A stretch of 12,496 bases of DNA from Terrimesophilobacter sp036833635 (GCA_036833635.1 DAITPJ010000061.1:1-12496); one strand, 5' to 3'; numbered from the stretch's first letter, positions 1 through 6,233 are shown. The notes: generated by a model from the letters alone, not told the origin. Made by a program: numbers and translations.

Positions 1-763
1 TGAGGCGCTCGGCCTTCTTCTCGAGGTAGGTCGAGTAGTTGCCCTCGTAGGGGTACAGGCGCCCGCGGTCGACCTCGGCGATCCACTCGGCGACGTGGTC
101 GAGGAAGTACCGGTCGTGGGTCACGGCGATGACCGCGCCGGGGTACTTCGCAAGGTGCTGCTCGAGCCACTGCACGCTCTCGGCGTCCAGATGGTTGGTG
201 GGTTCGTCCAGGAGCAGGAGGTCCGGCTTCTGAAGCAGGAGCTTGGTGAGGGCAACCCGCCGCTTCTCCCCACCGGAGAGGTGCGAGACCCTCTCGTCAC
301 CCGGTGGCGTGCGCAGCGCATCCATGGCCTGTTCGAGCTGGGAATCGAGGTCCCAGGCGTCCGCGGCGTCGATGGCCTCCTGGAGCACGCCCATTTCGGC
401 GAGCAGGGTGTCAAAGTCTGCGTCGGGTTCACCCATGGCGGCCGAAATCTCGTTGAACCGGTCGATCTTCGCCTTGATCTCCCCGACACCCTCCTGAACG
501 TTCTCGAGGACGCTCTTGCTCTCATCGAGTTGCGGCTCCTGCATGAGGATGCCGACCGAGTACCCGGGGCTGAGCCTGGCCTCGCCATTGCTCGGCGTGT
601 CGAGCCCGGCCATGATCTTCAGGATCGTGGACTTGCCCGCCCCGTTCGGCCCGACCATGCCGATCTTGGCGCCGGGCAGGAAGGACATGGTGACGTCGTC
701 GAGAATGAGCTTCTCGCCGACCGCCTTGCGGGCGCGCACCATCGAGTAAATGTATTCGGCCAT
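1..763 (-). CDS. ettA: Energy-dependent translational throttle protein EttA (ABC-F ATPase), C-terminus cut by window edge
   Basis: ABC-F proteins are soluble tandem ATPases that bind the ribosomal E site; EttA gates entry into elongation according to ATP/ADP level. The first 254 residues are visible. They hold a complete first ATPase domain: Walker A GPNGAGKST at residues 38-46, an ABC signature LSGGEKRRVAL at 162-172, Walker B LLLLDEPTNHLD at 182-193, and a switch histidine in VTHDRYFLDH. Between Walker A and the signature lies the acidic/helical 'arm' insertion (about 95-140) typical of EttA. The visible part ends in YEGNYSTYLEKKAERL, where the inter-domain linker (PtIM) begins; the second ATPase domain is beyond the left edge. 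The ATG at 763 gives MAEYIYSM, the usual EttA N-terminus. It is last in the ssb–lipoprotein–ettA cluster but has its own promoter-like hexamer 7 nt upstream. Identification is firm; the symbol follows from arm and linker rather than from a search. Confidence 0.95.
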   Translation of the reverse strand, partial: MAEYIYSMVRARKAVGEKLILDDVTMSFLPGAKIGMVGPNGAGKSTILKIMAGLDTPSNGEARLSPGYSVGILMQEPQLDESKSVLENVQEGVGEIKAKIDRFNEISAAMGEPDADFDTLLAEMGVLQEAIDAADAWDLDSQLEQAMDALRTPPGDERVSHLSGGEKRRVALTKLLLQKPDLLLLDEPTNHLDAESVQWLEQHLAKYPGAVIAVTHDRYFLDHVAEWIAEVDRGRLYPYEGNYSTYLEKKAERL

Positions 764-770
764 GCCGACT

Positions 771-776
771 AGTCTA
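771..776 (-). promoter_or_regulatory. Candidate -10 element for ettA (leaderless geometry)
   Basis: On the minus strand TAGACT is followed by 7 nt (AGTCGGC) and then the ettA ATG. No Shine-Dalgarno lies between. The spacing places the transcription start at or next to the A of the start codon, so ettA may be transcribed as a leaderless mRNA separately from the upstream lipoprotein gene. No convincing -35 is visible. Confidence 0.5.
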
Positions 777-805
777 CGAAAACCCCGAGTGCGCGATCAC
801 CGCCG

Positions 806-1294
806 CTACCAGTCGATGGGCCTCGTCCTGCCTACGAGGCAGCCGCCATCGGACAGCACCGGGCCGATGATGCTCCGGTACGCTCCCCCGGCGAACTGCC
901 CGATGAGGCAGTCGTTGGAGGTACGCACCGAGAACTCGATCGCGTCGGCTGGGCCGCGCAGCACGGCTGTCCGGTCAGGCGTGATCTGCATCGCCGACTT
1001 GTCGAAGCCGGCAGCGACGAGATTGTCGATGATCGCCTTGCCCGCCGGATTGCCGTTGACGGCGAGCAGGCGATTGTTGACGAAGTCGAAGTAGTCGTGG
1101 TTGGCGAGCGCTGTTCCCCCTGGCAGCAGCGTCGGATCGGGATCCGGCTTGCCGGTTGGGGCCGCGGTGCTGCTCGGCGACGCGGTGGGGATGGGGATGG
1201 GGACGGTCGTGCCCCGCTCGGGAGCGCACGCCGTGAGTCCCGCTGCGAGCGCGACGACAGCGAGTATCGTGCCCAGGCTTCTCGCGGTCCGCAT
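806..1294 (-). CDS. Small secreted lipoprotein, probably DUF6993-type, function unknown
   Basis: The 162-aa product has a lipoprotein signal peptide: basic MRTARSL, a hydrophobic core (about 8-20) and a lipobox L20-T21-A22-C23, so C23 should be lipidated and the protein anchored on the outer face of the membrane. A Pro/Thr/Ser-rich linker (about 24-58) precedes a compact domain of about 100 residues. That domain contains two further cysteines (C129, C152) that could form a disulfide. An upstream in-frame ATG at 1312 would add MRRGHG; I prefer 1294 because GGAGAGGG sits at correct spacing before it, inside the sequence that the longer start would translate. From memory, the domain resembles a small family labelled DUF6993 in Microbacteriaceae, often next to ssb; this was not tested by search. 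Neighbours are ssb upstream and ettA downstream on the same strand. No biochemical role can be read from the sequence. Confidence 0.85.
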   Translation of the reverse strand: MRTARSLGTILAVVALAAGLTACAPERGTTVPIPIPTASPSSTAAPTGKPDPDPTLLPGGTALANHDYFDFVNNRLLAVNGNPAGKAIIDNLVAAGFDKSAMQITPDRTAVLRGPADAIEFSVRTSNDCLIGQFAGGAYRSIIGPVLSDGGCLVGRTRPIDW

Positions 1295-1300
1295 TCCGTG

Positions 1301-1308
1301 CCCTCTCC
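1301..1308 (-). promoter_or_regulatory. Ribosome-binding site deciding the lipoprotein start
   Basis: On the minus strand GGAGAGGG lies about 6 nt upstream of the ATG at 1294 and directly downstream of the competing ATG at 1312. It supports the shorter 162-aa product. Confidence 0.6.
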
Positions 1309-1326
1309 GCATCCTCTGACTGTGCG

Positions 1327-1343
1327 CGGGCCCGACCGGCCCG
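1327..1343. other. Hairpin in the ssb–lipoprotein intergenic leader
   Basis: CGGGCC and GGCCCG form a perfect 6-bp stem around a 5-nt loop. It lies downstream of the TAGACT hexamer at 1373-1378 and upstream of the lipoprotein ribosome-binding site. It has no U-run, so it is not a classical intrinsic terminator; it could stabilise or attenuate the transcript. Confidence 0.3.
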
Positions 1344-1372
1344 GGAACACCGGGGCCGATCGACCACAGTCG

Positions 1373-1378
1373 AGTCTA
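1373..1378 (-). promoter_or_regulatory. Candidate -10 element for the lipoprotein gene
   Basis: TAGACT on the minus strand is identical to the hexamer before ettA. It lies just after the ssb stop codon. Transcription from here would start near 1366 and give a leader of about 70 nt ending in the GGAGAGGG site. No clear -35 is seen. Confidence 0.4.
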
Positions 1379-1401
1379 TGTCTGAGCGTGTCGCGCGAGG
1401 C

Positions 1402-1902
1402 TCAGAACGGGACCGGTGCCTCGTCCCGTGTCCCGGCCGCGGCGGAGACGACCTCCTCGGTGTGCGCTTCATCGTCGGAATCGGGCTCCTCGTCGTCGGG
1501 CTCGGCACCCGGCGCAGGCTCGAAGCCCGCCTCGACCGCGGTCGCCCTGATGACCCGAGTGAAGACCGACGTCCCCCAGAAGAGGTCGTGGCCGAGGGAG
1601 TCAGCGTCGAGCTCGATGTTCGTGCCCTTGCGCGCGCCGTCCTCCCAGTCCCGGATGCGCAGCCGACCCGTCACGATGACGCGGTCGCCCTTCTGCACCG
1701 AGTTCGAGACATTGGTCGCGAGTTGGCGATAGGCGGAGACCGTGTACCAGTTGGTGCCTGCGTCGACCCAGGTCTTCTGCTGGCGGTCGAATCGGCGGCG
1801 GTTGGATGCGAGCCGGAAGCTCGTGAGCGCGTACCCCTCTGTCGTGAGGAGGTTTCGCGGGGCGGTGGCGACGAGGCCGGTGATGGTCATGGTGTCTGTC
1901 AT
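1402..1902 (-). CDS. ssb: Single-stranded DNA-binding protein (SSB paralogue)
   Basis: SSB coats single-stranded DNA in replication, recombination and repair, and recruits partners through its C-terminal tip. The 166-aa product has one OB fold over about residues 5-118: the ITGLVATAPR first strand, an LTSFRLASNRRRFDR segment, the NWYTVSAYRQLATNV strand with aromatic DNA-stacking residues, and GDRVIVTGRLRIRDWE. The tail (about 128-166) is acidic and disordered-looking and ends APVPF. That keeps the final Pro-Phe of the canonical tip but lacks the usual DDDIPF. The housekeeping actinobacterial SSB normally lies between rpsF and rpsR and carries a Gly-rich linker; this gene has neither, so I read it as a second paralogue. 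The start could be the ATG at 1902 or at 1890; neither has a Shine-Dalgarno, and a GC-rich hairpin abuts the first one. Confidence 0.92.
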   Translation of the reverse strand: MTDTMTITGLVATAPRNLLTTEGYALTSFRLASNRRRFDRQQKTWVDAGTNWYTVSAYRQLATNVSNSVQKGDRVIVTGRLRIRDWEDGARKGTNIELDADSLGHDLFWGTSVFTRVIRATAVEAGFEPAPGAEPDDEEPDSDDEAHTEEVVSAAAGTRDEAPVPF

Positions 1903-1943
1903 GCCGGCCAGTGTGCCGGGGACGTGCCCCGCGCAGGGCCGGC
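1903..1943. other. Nested GC-rich hairpin abutting the ssb start codon
   Basis: GCCGGCC (1903-1909) pairs perfectly with GGCCGGC (1937-1943). Inside, CGGGG (1917-1921) pairs with CCCCG (1927-1931) around a 5-nt loop. In a transcript with a leader this would occupy the place of the ribosome-binding site directly before the ssb ATG. The pairing is seen; a role in ssb translation is inference. Confidence 0.4.
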
Positions 1944-2015
1944 GACCGCCGCATCCGGGGACCTGCCGCCCTGTTGCGTACCCGTGGAGGAGAAGAGGGT
2001 GCGTCGTTCCCGTCG

Positions 2016-2022
2016 TAGGCTA
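2016..2022. promoter_or_regulatory. Candidate -10 of the aldo/keto reductase operon, readable in both directions
   Basis: TAGGCT (2016-2021) is followed by AACCCC and the ATG at 2028: a 6-nt spacer and no Shine-Dalgarno, fitting a leaderless mRNA. The heptamer TAGGCTA reads TAGCCT on the minus strand (2022-2017), which also fits TANNNT. It might therefore start transcription leftward toward ssb, with a leader of about 108 nt. The rightward use is the better supported of the two. Confidence 0.5.
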
Positions 2023-2027
2023 ACCCC

Positions 2028-3032
2028 ATGACCTATGCGGCCGCATCCGAACGCTACGAACGGATGCCGTACATCCGCACCGGCCGCAGCGGGCTCAAGC
2101 TTCCCCGCATCTCCCTCGGGCTCTGGAACAACTTCGGCACCGACCGGCCGATCGACACCCAGCGGGCCATCCTGCGGAGGGCATTCGACCTCGGCGTCAC
2201 GCACTTCGACCTCGCCAACAACTACGGCCCTCCCGGGGGTGCGGCCGAGACGAACTTCGGCAGGATCCTGGCCGAGGACTTACGCCCGTACCGCGACGAG
2301 CTCGTGATCTCGAGCAAGGCCGGGTTCGACATGTGGGACGGGCCCTACGGCGAATGGGGCTCGCGCAAGTACCTGCTCTCCTCGCTCGACGCGAGCCTCG
2401 GGCGCATGGGACTCGACTACGTCGACATCTTCTACTCCCACCGGCCGGATCCCGAGACGCCTGTCGAGGAGACGATGGGCGCGCTCGCCACCGCCGTCCG
2501 CCAGGGCAAGGCGCTCTACGCGGGCATCTCGAACTACAGCCCGGAGCAGACGCGCGCCGCCCACGCAGCGCTCGCCTCCGAGGGCGTGCCGCTGCTCATC
2601 CACCAGCCGCGCTACAACCTCTTCGACCGCACACCGGAGGATGGCCTGCTCGAGGTGCTCGGTGAGCTCGGCGTCGGCTGCATCGTCTTCTCTCCCCTCG
2701 CGCAGGGCCTCGCGACGAACCGTTACCTCGACGGCATCCCGAGCGATTCGCGCGCCGCAGAGGGGCGCTGGATGTCCGAGAAGAACATCTCGGCTGCCTA
2801 TCTCGAGCGCGCAAAAGCCCTCGACGAGATCGCCCACGGGCGCGGCCAGAGTCTCGCGCAGCTCGCACTCAGCTGGGTACTGCGGCAGCCGCAGGTCGAC
2901 TCGGCCCTCGTCGGCGCGAGCAGTGTCGCCCAGCTCGAGGACAACCTCAAGGCCGCGACCGCACCCCCGCTCACGGATGCCGAGCTCGCCGCGATCGAGC
3001 CGCTCGCCGTGCACGGAACGGGGCTTCGATAG
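2028..3032 (+). CDS. Aldo/keto reductase, YghZ/L-glyceraldehyde 3-phosphate reductase type
   Basis: NADPH-dependent cytosolic (alpha/beta)8-barrel reductase of 334 aa. In E. coli the closest family type (YghZ/Gpr) reduces L-glyceraldehyde 3-phosphate and methylglyoxal-like aldehydes. The AKR catalytic tetrad is complete: D61 and Y66 in HFDLANNYG, K97 in SSKAG, and H138 in YSHRPD. Subfamily marks are the N-terminal ERYERMPYIRTGRSGLKLP, GLWNNFG, and GSRKYLLSSLDASLGRMGLDYVDIF. The late LVGASSVAQLEDNL holds the cofactor 2'-phosphate side. The ATG at 2028 matches the family N-terminus, so the internal Met13 start is not preferred. The gene is followed after 3 nt by an EamA transporter, suggesting co-expression; whether the exporter handles a reductase product is not shown. 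Substrate in this organism is unknown. Confidence 0.92.
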   Translation: MTYAAASERYERMPYIRTGRSGLKLPRISLGLWNNFGTDRPIDTQRAILRRAFDLGVTHFDLANNYGPPGGAAETNFGRILAEDLRPYRDELVISSKAGFDMWDGPYGEWGSRKYLLSSLDASLGRMGLDYVDIFYSHRPDPETPVEETMGALATAVRQGKALYAGISNYSPEQTRAAHAALASEGVPLLIHQPRYNLFDRTPEDGLLEVLGELGVGCIVFSPLAQGLATNRYLDGIPSDSRAAEGRWMSEKNISAAYLERAKALDEIAHGRGQSLAQLALSWVLRQPQVDSALVGASSVAQLEDNLKAATAPPLTDAELAAIEPLAVHGTGLR

Positions 3033-3035
3033 GCC

Positions 3036-3986
3036 GTGGGATATGTCTACGCGCTGTGTGCGGCGCTGCTCTTCGGCACGAATGGAAGCGTCACCAAGGT
3101 CATCATCGAAGCGGGTCTCGAACCGGCACAGCTGACCCTGTTCCGCGTGGGAGGCACGGCGATCATCGCCGCCGTGGTGCTGCTCTTCCTCAACCGTGAG
3201 GCCTTCAGGGTCACGTGGCGACAACTCGGGCTCCTGTCGATCCTCGGTATCGTCGGCGTCGCCATGCTGCAGTACACCTACGCCGTGGCCATCAGCCTGC
3301 TTCCCGTCGGCATCACGCTCCTCATCGAGTACACGGCTGTGCTCATGGTCGCGATCGTGGCCTTCTTCTTCCTGCACGAGAAGGTTCGGCCGCGCCTCTG
3401 GGTCGCAATCGGATTCGTGCTCGTCGGCCTTGCGATCGTCGCCCAGATCTGGGCGAGCGAACTCCTGCCCTTCGGAGTGCTCATGGCTTTCGCCGCCGCG
3501 ATCTGCCTCGCGCTCTACTTCCTGCTCGGTGAGCGGGAGGTGGGCAAGACCTCCCCCATGGCCGTCGCGTTCTGGACGATGTCCGCGAGCGCGATCTTCT
3601 GGGCTATCTTCAGCGGGTGGTGGACCATCGACCCCGCGACATTCACGACTCCGGTCTCGATGAGCGGCAACCTCGATGAACTCGAACTGCCCCTGCTCGT
3701 GCCGCTCGCCTGGAACGTCGTCATGGGCTCGTTCCTGCCATTCTTCCTCTCGCTCCTCGCGCTCAAGCACCTCACCGCGACGGCGGCAGGAGTCGTCGCC
3801 TCGGCGGAGGTCATCTTCGCCTTCATCGTGGCCTGGCTGTGGCTCGGCGAGGTTCTCAACCTCGTGCAGGTCGTCGGCGCCGCGATCGTGCTCGCGGGCA
3901 TCATCCTCGCCCAGACGGCGCGCCTCGACAAGGTCGTCGATGCCAACCTCGCCATCACCGCGGAGACGACCGACTCTCTCGTGTGA
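3036..3986 (+). CDS. EamA/DMT-family transporter
   Basis: Inner-membrane permease of the drug/metabolite transporter superfamily, 316 aa with about ten predicted hydrophobic segments in two homologous five-helix halves. The end of the first EamA repeat is visible around 98-138 (EYTAVLMVAIVAFFFLHEKVR then a long hydrophobic segment), and of the second around 247-281 (ASAEVIFAFIVAWLWLGE). Both have the helix-Glu-helix pattern in which an acidic residue follows the penultimate helix. The start is GTG at 3036, 3 nt after the reductase stop, with no Shine-Dalgarno of its own; translation is probably coupled to the reductase. The first membrane segment begins at residue 2, so a later start is unlikely. 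Family members export amino acids, nucleosides or drugs; the substrate cannot be read from sequence. The C-terminus (about 286-316) is polar and cytosolic. Confidence 0.9.
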   Translation: MGYVYALCAALLFGTNGSVTKVIIEAGLEPAQLTLFRVGGTAIIAAVVLLFLNREAFRVTWRQLGLLSILGIVGVAMLQYTYAVAISLLPVGITLLIEYTAVLMVAIVAFFFLHEKVRPRLWVAIGFVLVGLAIVAQIWASELLPFGVLMAFAAAICLALYFLLGEREVGKTSPMAVAFWTMSASAIFWAIFSGWWTIDPATFTTPVSMSGNLDELELPLLVPLAWNVVMGSFLPFFLSLLALKHLTATAAGVVASAEVIFAFIVAWLWLGEVLNLVQVVGAAIVLAGIILAQTARLDKVVDANLAITAETTDSLV

Positions 3987-3998
3987 GCCCGGCGGGCA

Positions 3999-4014
3999 CG
4001 ACATCCGGATGTCG
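3999..4014. other. Perfect 16-bp palindrome after the EamA gene
   Basis: CGACATCCGGATGTCG is its own reverse complement and starts 12 nt after the transporter stop codon. As RNA it forms a 6-bp stem with a CCGG loop, which can be extended by GGGC (3994-3997) and GCCC (4021-4024) across an internal loop. No U-run follows. It could be a transcript-end hairpin or a protein-binding site just upstream of the next gene's promoter. Confidence 0.4.
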
Positions 4015-4025
4015 GTGGTCGCCCC

Positions 4026-4031
4026 TAGCGT
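4026..4031 (+). promoter_or_regulatory. Candidate -10 element for the 91-aa gene at 4079
   Basis: TAGCGT fits the TAGNNT pattern used elsewhere in the window. It would start transcription near 4038 and give a leader of about 40 nt ending in a GGAGAA ribosome-binding site. No clear -35 is seen. Confidence 0.35.
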
Positions 4032-4078
4032 GGAGTCGTCCCTATCGGATCGGCCGGCTGCAACCCCTTGGAGAACGG

Positions 4079-4354
4079 ATGACCACGTTCGATTTCGCTG
4101 GCTCGACCCTACTCGACCGGTCGCCCATCGACCCCGCCACGACCCGCCGCGGAATCAGCCTCGTGCAGCTGCACGACGAGTTGTGGCGCGTGACGCGCTC
4201 CGACGGCGAGGTTCTCGGCTACGTCGAGAGCTTCCTCGAGCCGCAGGGCAGGCGCTACCGCTCGAAGCGTTTCATCCCATTGCAGAGGCGATTCCTGCCG
4301 CGCGGCGAGTTCTGGAGCTTCGACGACGCTGTCGACAGCCTGCGTTTTGGCTGA
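4079..4354 (+). CDS. Conserved-looking small cytosolic protein, function unknown
   Basis: I do not recognise a named family. The 91-aa product has no signal peptide or membrane segment. It reads as a compact alpha/beta domain: a hydrophobic strand pair ISLVQLHDELWRVTR then GEVLGYVESF, a basic stretch GRRYRSKRFIPLQRRFLPRG, and a closing FWSFDDAVDSLRF. The alternation of a short strand, 'GxVLGYVE' turn and Trp/Phe-rich end suggests a small single-domain fold rather than spurious coding. The start is the ATG at 4079, preceded by TTGGAGAACGG, a good Shine-Dalgarno at about 5 nt. Reading further upstream in the same frame gives no good start and arginine-rich shadow sequence antisense to nothing useful. 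It stands alone between the palindrome at 3999 and the large inverted repeat at 4351. The role is not inferable. Confidence 0.8.
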   Translation: MTTFDFAGSTLLDRSPIDPATTRRGISLVQLHDELWRVTRSDGEVLGYVESFLEPQGRRYRSKRFIPLQRRFLPRGEFWSFDDAVDSLRFG

Positions 4355-4405
4355 TGAGGTGCCGAGTGTTCCCGTGACGCGCCGGGGAATCCTCGGCCTC
4401 GTCAG
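4351..4405. other. Large imperfect inverted repeat at the 3' end of the 91-aa gene
   Basis: CTGATGAGG (4351-4359) pairs with CCTCGTCAG (4397-4405) with one G·U. After a 2-nt bulge, CCGAG (4362-4366) pairs with CTCGG (4392-4396). The loop contains a second stem, TTCCC (4369-4373) with GGGAA (4385-4389). The outer arm begins inside the stop codon of the 91-aa gene. There is no U-run. It may be a Rho-independent-like end without a tail, an mRNA-stabilising structure, or a structured RNA; it ends 11 nt before the next promoter hexamer. Confidence 0.5.
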
Positions 4406-4415
4406 GTGCCAGGGG

Positions 4416-4421
4416 TAGCCT
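4416..4421 (+). promoter_or_regulatory. Candidate -10 element of the 197-aa membrane protein gene (leaderless geometry)
   Basis: TAGCCT is followed by exactly 6 nt (GCCCCT) and then the ATG at 4428. No ribosome-binding site fits in the gap, so a leaderless transcript is likely. Confidence 0.5.
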
Positions 4422-4427
4422 GCCCCT

Positions 4428-5021
4428 ATGCAGTGGTGGAACGACTTCGTCGAATGGTTCTATTCGGATGCCGGTTCGCACGTCGTGACGACCGCGATTG
4501 TGCCGGGCGTCGCGATCCTCGTCGCGGGCATCATCGCCGCGCTCATCGGTCGGGGCTCGACCAGGCGCATCGTGACCCTGCACGACAGGGACGAGCGGTC
4601 ATCCGCGGTCACGGCCATGGTCGGAGCGGCTCGCCGCGCCGCCAACTGGAACTCGCTCTCGGCACCCGAGCAGCAGCAGGCCGACCATATCGCGCTCGAG
4701 TGCGATGTTCGGCTCCGGCTTCTTCCTCTCGCCGGCTCCGGCCTCGTCGCCGACTGGGCGACCCACCAACTTGCCGAGCTCAAGAAGGAGGCGGTGTCGT
4801 TCAGCTTCCAGGCGGCGCAGTCGCTCAAGGAGTTCAAGGACCGGCTCATCGAGTGGCAGGCGCACCCCGGCCGGGCCAAGAAGCTCTTCAAGAACGACCT
4901 CGACTCGTGGGCCTACGAGGAGTCGCTCAACGACCAGGATCTCGCCGCCCAGCAGCGGGCATGGGAGGCGCAGCAGGCCGCCGCTGCGGCCGCTCCTCCT
5001 CCGCCCGACGACAGGCCCTAG
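4428..5021 (+). CDS. Single-pass membrane protein with cytosolic helical domain, function unknown
   Basis: I do not recognise a named family. The 197-aa product has a short Trp-rich N-terminus (MQWWNDFVEWFY), one membrane segment at about 20-41 (TTAIVPGVAILVAGIIAALIG) followed by RGSTRR. The positive-inside rule therefore puts the bulk of the protein in the cytosol. Residues about 60-160 are helical and charged (AVTAMVGAARRAANW, LSAPEQQQADHIALECDVRLRLL, LKKEAVSFSFQAAQSLKEFKDRL), ending in a Gln/Ala-rich and Pro-rich tail AAAAAPPPPDDRP. That tail looks disordered. There is no enzymatic motif. The ATG at 4428 is fixed by the promoter hexamer 6 nt upstream. Its TAG stop overlaps the opposite-strand nitronate monooxygenase stop within one CTAG. 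A scaffold or envelope-associated role is possible but unsupported. Confidence 0.82.
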   Translation: MQWWNDFVEWFYSDAGSHVVTTAIVPGVAILVAGIIAALIGRGSTRRIVTLHDRDERSSAVTAMVGAARRAANWNSLSAPEQQQADHIALECDVRLRLLPLAGSGLVADWATHQLAELKKEAVSFSFQAAQSLKEFKDRLIEWQAHPGRAKKLFKNDLDSWAYEESLNDQDLAAQQRAWEAQQAAAAAAPPPPDDRP

Positions 5022-6094
5022 GGAAGGTACTGGCCGGCCTCGTCGACGAGCGACCGGATCAGACCTGTCGCGTCGTGGTGGCGCAGGAGCCGCGCTGACT
5101 GTCCGGCCCAGAGCGAGAACAGGTCGGTGCGGCCACGCTCGATCGCCGCGGCCTTGAGCTTGCCGAGCAGCCAGCCCTGAAGGGGGAATGGCGCGATCGG
5201 CTGCTCCCCCGCATCCACCGCACGACTCAGCCCGTTCGGGATGCCGCGGGCAAGTCGGCCGCTGAAGGCCCGCGTGAGCGCGGTGGTTCCCGCCTCCTCG
5301 CTCCACAGCTTCTCGCGGTGCGGGCCGCTTGCGGCGGACTCGTCCGTGGCGAGGAACGCTGTGCCGAGCTGCACGGCATCCGCCCCGAGTGTCATCGCCG
5401 CCGCCACGCCGCGACCATCACCGATGCCGCCAGCCGCCACGACCGGCGCCCGCACGGCATCCGCGACCTGCGGGATGAGGGCGAGATTGCCGACGAGCGA
5501 CTCCTCGGCGGGCTTGAGGAAGGAGACGCGGTGGCCGCCCGCCTCAAGTCCGGAGGCGACGATGACATCGACGCCGGCCTTCTCGAGGAAGACCGCCTCC
5601 TCGACGGTCGACACAGTGCCCATGGTCTTGATGCCGAGGCTGCGCGCGCGGTCGAGGATGTCCGGGGTTGGCGCGCCGAATACGAAACTGAAGGCGGCCG
5701 GCCGTGCTTCGAGCAGGGCCTCGACCTGCTCGCGATAGCTCGGGTTCAGTCGCTCGGGTCGCGTCGGCAACGGGACTCCGAGCTCCTCGAACCAGCCGGC
5801 GAGCGGTGCGAGGTGCCGCGCGAACTCCTCCTCGTCGGGCAGGTAGTCGTCACCGCCGTCGTGCGGGATCCAAATGTTGAGCGCGAACGGCCGGTCGGTA
5901 CGCTCGCGGATATCGCGGGCGACGTCGAGGATGCGCTCGCCCGAGAGCCCGTACGCGCCGTACGAACCGAGACCGCCCGCCGTGCTGACGGTCGCCACGA
6001 GTTCGGCCGACGACGCCCCGCCCATGGGGCCGAGCACGATCGGCAGATCGATGCCGAGCATCCGGGTGAAAGGCGTGCTTCTCCAGCTGTCCAT
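5018..6094 (-). CDS. Nitronate monooxygenase-family FMN protein
   Basis: FMN-dependent TIM-barrel oxygenase (NMO, formerly 2-nitropropane dioxygenase) of 358 aa. Family members oxidise toxic alkyl nitronates such as propionate 3-nitronate, and the fold also includes enoyl-ACP reductase FabK-like enzymes. Seen: the N-terminal strand and glycine motif LPIVLGPMGGASSAEL (17-32), KTMGTVST (156-163), VDVIVASGLEAGGH (175-188) with H188 at the position of the catalytic histidine, and the phosphate-binding APVVAAGGIGDGRG (216-229) followed by LGADAVQLGTAFLAT (236-250). The length is typical. The start ATG at 6094 has GGGAG 8 nt upstream. It runs leftward, divergent from tRNA-Arg. The true substrate is uncertain: IWIPHD and the 80-120 insert differ from the best studied class I enzymes as I remember them. 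Confidence 0.9.
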   Translation of the reverse strand: MDSWRSTPFTRMLGIDLPIVLGPMGGASSAELVATVSTAGGLGSYGAYGLSGERILDVARDIRERTDRPFALNIWIPHDGGDDYLPDEEEFARHLAPLAGWFEELGVPLPTRPERLNPSYREQVEALLEARPAAFSFVFGAPTPDILDRARSLGIKTMGTVSTVEEAVFLEKAGVDVIVASGLEAGGHRVSFLKPAEESLVGNLALIPQVADAVRAPVVAAGGIGDGRGVAAAMTLGADAVQLGTAFLATDESAASGPHREKLWSEEAGTTALTRAFSGRLARGIPNGLSRAVDAGEQPIAPFPLQGWLLGKLKAAAIERGRTDLFSLWAGQSARLLRHHDATGLIRSLVDEAGQYLP

Positions 6095-6123
6095 GACTCA
6101 CTCTCCCACGGAGGGGCCCGTAG

Positions 6124-6129
6124 TAGTCT
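6124..6129 (+). promoter_or_regulatory. Candidate -10 element of tRNA-Arg
   Basis: TAGTCT lies 8 nt before the first base of the tRNA, so the transcript would begin at or 1-2 nt before the mature 5' end. A clear -35 is not visible. Confidence 0.45.
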
Positions 6130-6137
6130 CGACTGGC

Positions 6138-6210
<73 letters not shown>

Positions 6211-6233
6211 CGCGCGGTGCGACGCAGTTGCGC

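Noticed and set aside
2280..4004. 574-codon open frame on the minus strand across the reductase and EamA genes
   Set aside because: It is antisense to two well-identified genes. Its product is low-complexity, Glu/Arg/Asp/His-rich and without any motif, as expected for a stop-poor frame opposite GC-rich coding sequence.
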